Positions 42,201-50,100 of a DNA stretch of 64,000 nucleotides are shown here, piece by piece. A model generated the notes under the pieces. That model did no database searches, was not told where the DNA came from, and saw nothing but the letters and a program-made list of their open reading frames with translations. A program made the translations under genes and the position numbers. Position 1 is the first letter of the stretch. Every line of letters begins with the position of its first letter. This stretch comes from Hormiphora californensis (Eukaryota; Ctenophora; Tentaculata; Cydippida; Pleurobrachiidae), in the NCBI GenBank assembly GCA_020137815.1, contig CM035358.1, forward strand, positions 5,678,466 to 5,742,465, read 5' to 3'.

Positions 42201-43494
42201 ACGCGGTGAGTGTAATTACACAAAGTAGCAGGGTATGAAACATGTGAAATGCGAATAGGATCAGGCCAATCCTCTGACAACTAGACAATCATGACTAGTC
42301 AACTGTCTGGCTGTCATGAATATTGTTTCTCCTCACACCTAGATACCCCCGACAGGTTTTATCATGCGTGTGCTCGTGATGGTCACCTTCCTAGAGCTCT
42401 CTCCCTCTGCCTTCCATCTCGGTCTACACCAATAGTAGCCATTATCTTCAATGTGAGTAGAGATACTAGGTTCGTGTGTTTAGAAAACTAAACTCCAACT
42501 TACAAAAAGTACCCGGGTAACAATCAGACTCCAACCCCCAGGCCCAACTACACCCCATTTTTATTGCCCCTTGACGACCACTCGCACCGACAACCAGCTT
42601 ACATCGAGTCGGCACTAGGCCAAAAATTCCAGACCCAACTCACGTCTCACACTCCCTTCTCCTCCACCCCTTACTCAACAACCCTCCCTCCTGACAGTTT
42701 CTATTGACGGTGGTGTACATCATGGTTGGAAAACACGCTGATCAAGTGGTAGAGAAGGTTATGTACACTCAGTGGGTCTACTTCGTCTTTGTATTCGTTG
42801 GAATCATCATTCTCCGGTTCACTCGTCCCAACATGAGACGTCCCTATAAGGTCAGTACTACTCGTCCCAACATGAGACGTCCCTATAAGGTACCAGTATG
42901 TTCACTGTATGGCGGCGCCATACCCCATTTGATTCTCAGGTGGGTCGCGGCGCCCGACAGTATGTTCAGTAGTTAGTGGATCAGTGGATCAGTGGGTCGA
43001 GTCCTACCACTGGGTAAAATCTAGACACATGACTGCAAACATGAATGGGGAAGTCAATTCTTTTATACGCGAATTGACTTCCCCGTTCGGTCATGTCTAG
43101 ACTGTACAGACTATCTTAGGGACCAATTACCCTGTCTCTTCTCAGGCGCCATTTATCATCCCTGTGTTCCTCACACTGGCATCAATCCTAATGATCTTAT
43201 CTCCCGTTCTCGATACCGAAAAGAATGATGACTATATAGTTAACATTGTCTCCAAATATGGTATTGCTGTGGGTTCCATAGTAACAGGAATACCATTCTA
43301 CGTGCTGTGTATCTACCAGAAAACACGGCTATCCATCTTCGAGCGGGCTTCAGGTGAGAAAGATCAAAAAGAGAGTGAGTGAGAGCGAGAAGGAAGAGAG
43401 AAACTACTTTATTTAGTGGGTTTTACAACTTCTAACCCGATTTCCATTTTCAGAAAAGATGACTGAGCTCTGTAAAAAGATCGGATTCCAGTGA
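21259..43494 (+). CDS. SLC7-family (LAT-like) amino-acid transporter, 5' end not resolved
   Basis: Exons: 21259-21353, 21819-22078, 22310-22454, 34145-34272, 34536-34622, 40257-40356, 41544-41614, 41998-42205, 42356-42452, 42698-42850 (or -42889), 43146-43353, 43454-43494. All are GT-AG and phase-consistent, giving about 530 residues. SLC7 light subunits are 12-helix membrane exchangers, normally paired with an SLC3 heavy chain. Family landmarks: LVGGVSLVIGAIIGSGLFML (helix 1, including the GSG substrate loop), CYAELAT, SGGEQAYLTKMYGPL, LSMWAYGGW then VAEEIIDPSRNIPLSLFIG, SNTISTTRFYHACARDGHLP, RFTRPNMRRPYK, and APFIIPVF in the last helices. The end is MTELCKKIGFQ. An ~11.7 kb intron separates exons 3 and 4 and contains the satellite; the 5.6 kb intron 34623-40256 contains an antisense gene. 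No in-frame ATG is seen in the first exon, so at least one upstream exon is missing. LAT, y+LAT and b0,+AT cannot be told apart here. Confidence 0.88.
21343..21572. repeat. ~30-bp tandem array containing duplicated splice donors (SLC7)
   Basis: About seven copies carry ACCTCTGCAGGTACCCACC followed by TTTGTATCACCC. The first copy includes the real exon end CTCTGCAG|GTATGC at 21353, so each later copy repeats the last exonic bases plus a GTACCC donor-like start inside the intron. Confidence 0.9.
22470..22940. mobile_element. Foldback element with an internal duplication, in the SLC7 giant intron
   Basis: The ends are inverted: GGTTGCTAAGTTGAAAA at the left and TTTTTCAACTTAGCAACC at the right. 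An internal ~115-bp segment (GGCTTGCGACTCGAAG through TTGTTCGAAAGCGATATTTT) occurs twice, at about 22620-22727 and 22815-22921. It begins ~15 bases after the exon-3 donor. Non-coding. Confidence 0.75.
23081..23219 (+). repeat. Left flank array: 31-bp acceptor-like repeat
   Basis: About four copies of a ~31-bp unit with core TTTCCCCTCAGGGGTTACTC. The same unit recurs at 33756-34157 on the other side of the 34-bp satellite, so the satellite sits inside an older 31-bp array. Confidence 0.88.
23220..33755. repeat. 10.5 kb satellite array of a 34-bp unit
   Basis: Roughly 290-300 copies of a pyrimidine-rich 34-bp unit with core TTATCTCTAAGAAACTTTCC and ACTTTGACCCTCC. Copies at about 27950-29030 are nearly identical, while edge copies diverge. 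Marked variants such as CAGTTTGACGATCCCAATC recur at 24747, 27077, 27447, 27791, 31427, 32137 and 33157, showing higher-order structure. The array is interrupted once by a 528-bp foldback element. Short frames such as MNLLISKKLSHF are repeat artefacts. It lies entirely within an SLC7 intron. Confidence 0.97.
25136..25663. mobile_element. 528-bp foldback transposon inserted in the satellite
   Basis: Long inverted arms of ~145-150 bases begin CCCCCATAGGAATTTCGCGC and end GCGAAATTTCTATGGGGG. The arms run to the ACGCGGCAGTAGACAATGAC segment; the ~230-bp centre is single copy. The interrupted unit can be read exactly (CCTTAT | element | ATCTCTAAG), which shows only a 2-bp AT duplication. No transposase is present, so it is non-autonomous. 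Confidence 0.88.
33756..34157 (+). repeat. Right flank array: 31-bp repeat carrying multiple 3' splice-site copies
   Basis: About 12 copies of the 31-bp unit TTCTATTTCCCCTCAG|GGGTTACTCAAAGAC (pipe marks the acceptor). The last copy supplies the acceptor of SLC7 exon 4 (34145). Its phase matches exon 3, reading GYSKTTEELEDD. Since 31 is not a multiple of 3, use of other copies would change the frame. Confidence 0.9.
34919..36309. mobile_element. 1.39 kb near-palindromic foldback element with TTA target duplication
   Basis: The ends AGGGTACGCTAACC and GGTTAGCGTACCC begin arms of more than 600 bases that are inverted copies with scattered mismatches, around a ~130-bp centre near 35,560-35,690. 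TTA is duplicated at 34916-34918 and 36310-36312. A 3-bp TTA/TAA target is typical of PIF/Harbinger-type transposition. No transposase frame. It lies between SLC7 exons and downstream of the last pentraxin-like exon found. Confidence 0.88.
36408..36672. repeat. GATAGGAAGA/GA-rich tract and C homopolymer
   Basis: GATAGGAAGA repeats at about 36455-36550, a GA run to 36580, then a run of 22 C at 36649-36670. Non-coding. Confidence 0.85.
36790..38600 (-). CDS. Secreted pentraxin/LamG-like protein nested in the SLC7 intron (3' end unresolved)
   Basis: Exons in transcript order: 38600-38513, 38243-38117, 37766-37615, 37579-37508, 37350-37196, 36994-36790. Start MERLHYGATIVLVVLLGARL followed by VYTAPEDR is a good signal peptide. 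The fold is a concanavalin/pentraxin-type beta-sandwich: LNVTLAFWFYHTIYYK, then YGKWYHVVTTRN (the GKWYHV landmark), LYMDGELIGDIG, CFGQ, and GGGFEERQAFTGGIAEF followed by NKTLSPAEVSRLY. This is the pentraxin pattern GGGFDE.QAFTGE....W...LSPEE. The last exon ends at DFG|GTAAGT, so more exons follow and were not found. A frame at ~34890-34800 (AEYDRADGSNLPVDLFSDWY) is one candidate. The intron at 37580-37614 would be only 35 bases, which makes that join the weakest. Entirely within SLC7 intron 34623-40256, on the opposite strand. Confidence 0.72.
37011..37124. mobile_element. E-box foldback element (copy 3)
   Basis: CAGGAACCGACCGAATTAGG to CGGTCGGTTCCTG with central GTCACGTGACC and two GATTGG boxes. 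In an intron of the pentraxin-like gene. Confidence 0.88.
37371..37479. mobile_element. E-box foldback element (copy 4), inverted relative to copy 3
   Basis: CAGGAACTGACCGAATTAAG to TTCGGTCGGTTCCTG, with CCAATCAG boxes either side of GGTCACGTGACTGG. It lies between two exons of the pentraxin-like gene, only ~250 bases from copy 3. Confidence 0.88.
37950..38095. repeat. 21-bp tandem repeat beside a splice donor of the pentraxin-like gene
   Basis: About seven copies with core GACGTCACACTGTTTGTGTAT. On the minus strand the array starts ~20 bases after the donor TATTACAA|GTACGT (38117), and each unit carries ACACAAACAG, an acceptor-like end. Confidence 0.88.
38275..38450. repeat. 19-bp tandem repeat with CCATGG palindrome
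   Basis: About nine copies of TACCATGGTAACTACGCAA fill most of the intron between the signal-peptide exon and the second exon of the pentraxin-like gene. Confidence 0.9.
38601..40256. other. Intronic sequence with TCCATATGGAAT-rich element and CATGTTAACCTCAC repeats
   Basis: No exon seen. ATTCCATATGG/CCATATGGAAT palindromic motifs at 39310-39370 and 40040-40110, with TTTGCTCGGAGCAAATTAGG near 39282 and TATTTGCTCCG at 40130, suggest one degraded element of ~850 bp. At 40150-40240 a CATGTTAACCTCAC-type unit repeats about five times just upstream of the acceptor at 40257. Confidence 0.5.
40750..41440. repeat. 11-bp GAGGAGAGACT tandem array in SLC7 intron
   Basis: About 60 copies of GAGGAGAGACT with minor variants, ending ~100 bases before the exon at 41544. 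An open frame on the minus strand over it (LLSLSSVSPQS repeats) is a repeat artefact, since 11-bp repeats stay open when no unit carries a stop in any frame. Confidence 0.95.
41832..41940. mobile_element. E-box foldback element (copy 5)
   Basis: CAGGAACCGACCGAATCAGG to CTGGTCGGTTCCTG with CTGATTGGCTAATAACCAG, TCACGTGACC and TTCTGATTGG. Flanked on both sides by TTGTTGAG(TA), so the target was probably duplicated. In an SLC7 intron. Confidence 0.88.
42905..42960. mobile_element. 56-bp miniature element with 8-bp target duplication
   Basis: CTGTATGGCGGCGCC to GGCGCCCGACAG, flanked by TATGTTCA at 42897-42904 and 42961-42968. Same family as 1670-1734. Inserted ~15 bases inside the SLC7 intron, immediately after the duplicated donor. 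Confidence 0.8.
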
Positions 43495-43734
43495 TCATTG
43501 GTGCAGCTTGCTCTACCAGACCCTGATTGGTGCAGCTTGCTCTACCAGACCCTGTTTCAAGTTCAACAAAACAAGTGTAGTGCGAGAGAGAACTGAGAGC
43601 CATGATGGAGACACACACACATGACACTTCATATTTGACCGAAAGGAACTCCAAACTGCTTGACGCTTATAATTGCAATTGCTGTATTGCTGGAAGTGAT
43701 AATGAACAAACCGTATTATTATACCTACTATTTG

Positions 43735-44690
43735 GAAATATTATACTAGTAGGGACGATAGTGTCAGTCGATGTCAGGGATTTTAAAATTTCCCTATTCA
43801 AGTGTTCGGGGAGCCTCTCCCGAGTAAAATGCGACCAATTAGAGCTCCCAATCTTTTCTCGTTCTCTAATTATTCGTGATTATGCTAATTATGACGTCAT
43901 CAGCAACTACCAGAAATCTACATCTTAGGGCTTAAATTTTTATACTAGCTGGTAGGGGACCACTAGATTAGTGGGCAAAAATTTTTCAGGTCGATCGGAG
44001 TTATGGGCGTGGCGCTATGGCGTTTGAAAGTGTGTAATCCGGTGATGACGTCATCAAGGATTATCAAATTAGGTCAACGCGGGGGGTCGAGACCGGGTGC
44101 GTTTGATCGAGCCTGATAAGCTGATCAAAAATCTGTAGGGGTAGATCAATCCCCCAACTAGGAGCTGAGCTATTAGCGTTTTTCGGTTTTTAGGTCACGT
44201 GACTTCGTCAAAAATCAAAAAAATGCTAATAGCTCGGCTCCTAGTTGGGGGATTGATCTACCCCTACAGATTTTTGATCAGCTTATCAGGCTCGATCAAA
44301 CGCACCCGGTCGAGACCCCCCGCGTTGACCTAATTTGATAATCCTTGATGACGTCATCACCGGATTACACACTTTCAAACGCCATAGCGCCACGCCCATA
44401 ACTCCGATCGACCTGAAAAATTTTTTGCCCACTAATCTAGTGGTCCCCTACCAGCTAGTATAAAAATTTAAGCCCTAAGATGTAGATTTCTGGTAGTTGC
44501 TGATGACGTCATAATTAGCATAATCACGAATAATTAGAGAACGAGAAAAGATTGGGAGCTCTAATTGGTCGCATTTTACTCAGGAGAGGCTCCCCGAACA
44601 CTTGAATAGGGAAATTTTAAAATCCCTGACATCGACTGACACTATCGTCCCTACTATACCTAATCCAAATATTTGGAAGATTTCCAATAC
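43735..44690. mobile_element. ~0.95 kb near-perfect palindrome (foldback element)
   Basis: Arms of ~450 bases: GGGACGATAGTGTCAGTCGA at about 43752 on the left and the complementary TCGACTGACACTATCGTCCC at about 44632 on the right. They are almost identical and meet near 44190-44225 around GGTCACGTGAC. Between them are GATGACGTCATCA blocks in each arm. An open frame at 43602-43928 runs into the left arm and is not a gene. High arm identity implies recent origin or gene conversion between arms. Confidence 0.88.
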
Positions 44691-44874
44691 GAGAATTAAA
44701 ATTTATGTCACAAGACACTATGACACTTTGATTTTGATTCATTTAGAGTGTGGCATCTGAAATGCTTATTTGCTGAAATTAATTCTGATCTATCTTTTAA
44801 CCCGCTGCCATGTTAAACTTTTTTACTGTTTTATTGTCTAGCCGCTGGCGGCGCCCCGTTTTGAATCTATTCGA

Positions 44875-45135
44875 GCCCCCGTAATCCCCCGTGTAACACG
44901 GGGGATTACGGGGGCTCGAATAGATCGCCCGTATAGATCGCCCGTACCAGTCGCCCGTACATTTGCTTTGCGCATTACGTTTCATCGCACTTTCACCACA
45001 AAAAAGGTACATGCGCGTTACACGCATGTGTTTTGTTGTGGTGAAAGTGTGGTGAAACGTAATGCGCAAAGCAAATGTACGGGCGACTGGTACGGGCGAT
45101 TGGTACGGGCGTCTCATCCGGGCCCCCGTAATCCG
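44875..45135. mobile_element. ~260-bp palindrome with CGCCCGTACC repeats
   Basis: The left arm has CGTACCAGTCGCCCGTACAT and TTTGCTTTGCGCATTACGTT; the right arm repeats both inverted, around ACATGCGCGTTACACGCATGT. Ends are rich in CCCCCGTAATCC. Further short inverted segments follow at 45140-45350 (TGGAGCACGACG, GATCACGCTGTGGGCGGCGC). Confidence 0.75.
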
Positions 45136-45580
45136 CTGCCTTACAATGACGTGCTCCGTCATATTGGCCACCCGCACAGGGTCGCCCACAGCGTGGAGCA
45201 CGACGTCCAAAAATAACAAACAATGGCATATTTAATGTCTTGGACAGTCCACTGGACGGTCCAGTGGACCCCCACTGGATCACGCTGTGGGCGGCGCTGT
45301 GTGGCTTATATAACGGAGCATCACAGTTACAGTGGTACTCCGTCATGATAGTGGCCACCAATATCACCATAATCCGTGATTACGACACTACGACAGTGCG
45401 CTCAGATCGGGTCGGCGCCGCCAGACAGCTGTTTTGGAAGATACTGGGAAATGGAAAACAGTATTGGAGAGATTTTGAGGCAAGTTGCTAATAAGTTGTC
45501 TTCCGTTTGCCAGCAGCTGCTTGGGGGAGGGAGAAAATGGAAAACACAGGAGTTTAGATCACATGAAACAACATTATATT

Positions 45581-46170
45581 AGGAACCGACCGAACCAAGT
45601 AAACAACCAATCAGAGCTCGCTATTTAGGTCACGTGACTGGTTATCAGCCAATCAGTGACCATTACACTATGGGGTCAAAACGCGCGTTTTTCCGGTTAG
45701 GCTCGCAAAAATACGCCGTTTTTAGCGCATGAAATGCCACCCAAAACAGACGCCGCTATGAATGCGTGTGATGTCTAATGGCCATAAAAACGGGTCTAAC
45801 ATGTGGTCCATCGTTTAGCACACAAAATGAGACCAAACTTGGATCTATAATCTGTAAAATGAGAGAATGAGAGCCATTTGAAAACTTTAAAATGAAACAG
45901 ATTTTTTTCGCTATTCGGAGCGTGGACATATTTGGTACCAAAATGGTCAGGGGTTTGTACTGGATAGTCTGTAACCAAATTTAAGAAGGTGCGGGCAAGC
46001 GAACTTTGACTTTTTGCAGTATTTATGCTAAAAAATCGCTTTCCAGCGCCAATTTTATGTGTAAAACGCGCAACAGGGTCGATATTTGAAGCTCTGTTGC
46101 GCGTTCTGTGGCCATAAACACGGCATCTCGCGAGCTGACCGGAATTGACCCCATAGTGCAATATTTCCTG
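45581..46170. mobile_element. E-box foldback element (copy 6) split by a second ~490-bp element
   Basis: Left part 45581-45661 (AGGAACCGACCGAACCAAG to CAATCAGTGACC). The remainder of the element appears only at ~46152-46168 (TATTTCCTGATTCGG). Between them, CACTATGGGGTCAA at 45666 and TTGACCCCATAGTG at 46158 are the inverted ends of an inserted element with no coding capacity. This fixes the order of insertion. Confidence 0.8.
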
Positions 46171-46304
46171 ATTCGGAAGAGGGAGAAAATGGAAAACACA
46201 GGAGTTTAGATCACATGAAACAACATTATATATATCGCATTATTACTTCTCCGTAAAGATCACATTATATATCCCAACACTTAGTATATCCAGAAAAGTG
46301 AAAG

Positions 46305-46622
46305 GGGGGGGGGGGTGACACGTAACACTTTGTAACACTTTGTAACATGTGCAGAAAACTCTTTGTGCACGTTACATGTTACAAAGTGTTACAAAGTGTT
46401 ACAAAGTGTTACAAAATGTTACAAAGTGTTACAAAATGTTACAAAGTGTTACAAAATGTTACAAAATGGGCATTTTTTGCAACATTTTGCAACATTTTGT
46501 AACACTTTGTAACACTTTGTAACACTTTGTAACGCTTGTAACACTTTGTAACATGTGCAGAAAATATTTTGTGCACGTTACATGTTACAAAGTGTTACAA
46601 AGTGTTACGTGTCACCCCCCCC
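46305..46622. mobile_element. 318-bp hAT-like miniature element with 8-bp target duplication
   Basis: Ends are G-run plus GTGACACGTAACAC and GTGTTACGTGTCAC plus C-run. AGTGAAAG is duplicated exactly at 46297-46304 and 46623-46630. The interior is an inverted array of TGTTACAAAG units around GGGCATTTTTTGC. The 8-bp duplication suggests hAT-type mobilisation; there is no transposase. Confidence 0.88.
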
Positions 46623-46630
46623 AGTGAAAG

Positions 46631-47157
46631 CACTAAAACATCTCACATCTCTGTCATGATTCTATCAGCACCCTGCTACTTTTATCAAGTCTATAGAGGG
46701 AGGATAGAGGAAGGGTAGTATGGGCTACTATCTCACATTGTAATCCCACTATATACTAATTCGAGAAAGATAATGTACCCAATAATAGTAGTAAATGTAA
46801 GTGAAAATTAAACCCCAAAAAGTTTCTCCTAACTGTACAACAAAGTGCCCAAAAAAACTACTAAAACTATATATCGGAACAGTTTAATTGTGTCAACAGT
46901 GCTTTATGAAATAACTTATACAAGTCGATCCAGTATTATGGAAAAATATCCTCTCACAATTATTCGATTTCAATGAGAATTATCTGTTCTAAACTTCAAG
47001 ATAAAATGTTCATGAGGGGAAAAAAGAGGGATATAATTTGTGTCCAGAGAGAGAGAGGGATATATGTATTATTATACACTTTACTAATTCACAGTAAACT
47101 GCCCAAGTTCCTGCCTTGGGTGCGGGCCAGCGCACTTTTCAACTTTCTCTCAAAATC
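46631..47157. other. Intergenic AT-rich sequence downstream of AP1M1
   Basis: About 530 bases with no exon or repeat structure that I can support; likely the AP1M1 3' flank (minus strand). Confidence 0.5.
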
Positions 47158-50100
47158 TTATGATGTCCTTATTTGGTAGTCTCCGTTTTGTGTTATGTAC
47201 CGGACCCAGGGTAGGGCCTGGTAACCACTTTTCTCGATGATCTTCAAATATCGGACCTGTAGAACGGAAGAGAGATTCGTTGGATATTGTTGGAAAATAA
47301 TTAAATATTCAATTGTCTCCGAGTCGGGCCGGGTAAGGAGATTTAATCTCGAAGCGTGCGTGATGTTACAGTCATGCAGCATGACGAAAGTTTAGCCAAT
47401 AATTGCTAAGTAATTTACCTGTATTCCTGATACGGTGAAGTAGGGAATTTCAAATTTGACTTTTATCGGAGGTTTTCCTTCGTCCTCCTCAGCCTCGACA
47501 GAAGGAAGACAGAAGTGTGCTCGCATTAGAAAGTCTTTCCCACCCTGCGGAGAAAATAGGGTGAAATTTATTGCTTAGATTGGAGGATGGTAATGATGTG
47601 TTTTATGAAGGAGCACTTACCGGAAATTGTTTTATGCTCCAAAACACAGCATTTTCCTCGGGGACGTACTTTACTGATCCAATAGTCGTCTGGGTGGGGA
47701 GAATTAGTGAGAATGGGTAAAAGGGATAACAGCATTTTATTTGGGTATTTTCTCAAAAATAAGATAAAAGGAATGGTAAAAACCTGTTTACCTTGAATTT
47801 AGGGGAATCGGCATCAGGAGGAACTGGAATTATAATTTCAACATTGTTCGCTGTCGATCGTCTCTTGAACTGACTTTTAGCCTAAACGGGGAAATAAAAT
47901 ACAACAACCAATTAGGGCAGGGCTGCAAGGAGTAGGATCGCGATTGCAAGGTGTCTTTTCCTGGTCCACAGGGGAGAAGAAATGTCGTGCGCGCGGAATA
48001 CCCTACCCGGCGCGCGTTCGGCGTGTCTCTCAATAGAGCGCCCTCCGTATACCCCCTCATCTATCGGATTGCTGTGTATTTTATACACACACGTGTACAT
48101 AAAAACTTAGTTACACTAAGAACTAGTTACTGACTAGTTACTAATAAGTTACCTTGATCATGTATTCAACACGGCTGTGAGAGTGTCGTTCTATTACACT
48201 TTCAATCAGCATTAGAGGTTTGCTCTGTGTGTTCAACCGATAACTCATCAACTCAAATTCTCCATCAGGAGGCACAAAGGAAATCGTTCGATCATTTTCA
48301 AACCTAGGAAATTGTTTAATTATTAAACAATTTGATCGTTTAATTAGTGTTTCTAGTCGATTATAGGATAGGAAACCACCTCTCACCTAGAGAGTCTGAC
48401 ACATTGATGGAATTTAACATCCTCAAGCTCCACAGCCTTGCTCTTGCTCCTTCCCGTACTTTCAAATAGGATTTTATCATTTAATCCGAGTCTTAGCTCA
48501 GGCATACCACTGAGCATAACTTTCATCTTGACAGATCCGACAATCTCACTTTGTAGCACATTACCTTTCGCTGATACCTAGAGAGAGAGAGAGAGTCAGA
48601 GAAGGTGACATAATATACAGTTCGGTTCGCAATTCACAAACACTCGTGCTCTCTCGCCGAATCACCAGGTTGTGTTTCGTATTGTTCATACAGCACAAGT
48701 TGTGTTGTGTGCGGTGCGATGTAATCATGTAATGCATCCGTATTTCTCTCACTCTCTCTATCTCTACATCTCTTCGCTCCCTATCTCTGTATGTTTGTCT
48801 GTCTGTCTGTCTATCTGTCTCCCCCTCTCTCACCAGTAAATTAATAGACTCGACAACGTCCAGGAAAACTTCATTTTTCCTGTACTTGATGCCCTCCATT
48901 CGCCAGGAGACAGCATTTGTTACAGTTGGAGGTGGTCTGGGAGCAGCTTCCATCTTATGGGATTCTTGGGTAATAAACCTGAATTGGGGAAGGGATGGTT
49001 AGATAAGTGTTGGTGTCCATATCTCTTTCCATCTCCCCCTTTCTATTTCTCCATCACTAGGCAACCCCTTGCACGTGCAAACTGCCCCCAATAGTGCAGA
49101 TTCCGCACGTGCTTACTCGCTTACAGTACACTTTCCAAGTTACGACTAGCTCTTTGTACATCTCGATATACTGATGATAACCACAACCTTCTTCGCATTT
49201 CTCCTGCTAGCAGCTGCAATAGTAGGAGGACTAACCTTCCTTTGGAATTGGACAGCGCACGAAACTACCGCTGTATTCATCGGACTTAACCACAAGTCAG
49301 CTGATAACTCCGAAGAACACACCGAATGGATTGAGAACCTAGCGGGTGCAGCCGAGGAGACGGAGCGCCTTCAGAAGTCTATTATGGAATTCTACAAGTC
49401 CATCATGGCCATATCTCGACCACCCAGAAAATACTACAGACATGTTCAAACTGAGGTGGATCTGGAGCGTGGAATGCAGTCTCTTTCAACTCAAACAAGA
49501 GATATGGAGTACAAATGGAGCCTTCCTCCAATTGACATCTAACTCCATGGACCCAACACAACCGCACTGATGAAAACCAGAACATGACGTCACACAACAT
49601 GACGTCACACAACCGGGGCAGAGTCTCCCTCCCATTAGGGGAGCTCTCTCCACCACAATGGGGGGAGTCACACACGGAACACACACCGTCGTGGGACTCT
49701 TCGTGCCACAACTCTCTCTTCTTCTTCTTTCTCTCTTTTAGAGAGGAGAGGAGAGAGAGTTTCCCATTGCCGCGGGTCTGTAGGCGATGGCCCTGTGAGC
49801 GCGGTCAGTCTCACACAATTTTGGAAGTTTTGGTAACAATTAGAACTTTTGGAGTTACAACTTACTCTTGAAGTATTTTAGGGTCAGTTGTCTGAGGGTA
49901 CCCAAAATCCATAAACTCATCTAGCAACTCGTAGACAATGACAAAGTTGTCTCTAATACTTTCCTCCTCGACTTCTTTGAAGTAATCGATAAACGCCTGA
50001 ATAACAAAGAAATAAAGATCAGTTTTAAAATTCAGAGTGCGGGAAACAACTAACTAGCAGTATAATTACGTATAATATACAACCCATTTCTGGCTTCAAC

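Noticed and set aside
43602-43928. 108-codon + strand frame after the SLC7 stop
   Set aside because: Runs into the left arm of the 0.95 kb palindrome; open by chance.
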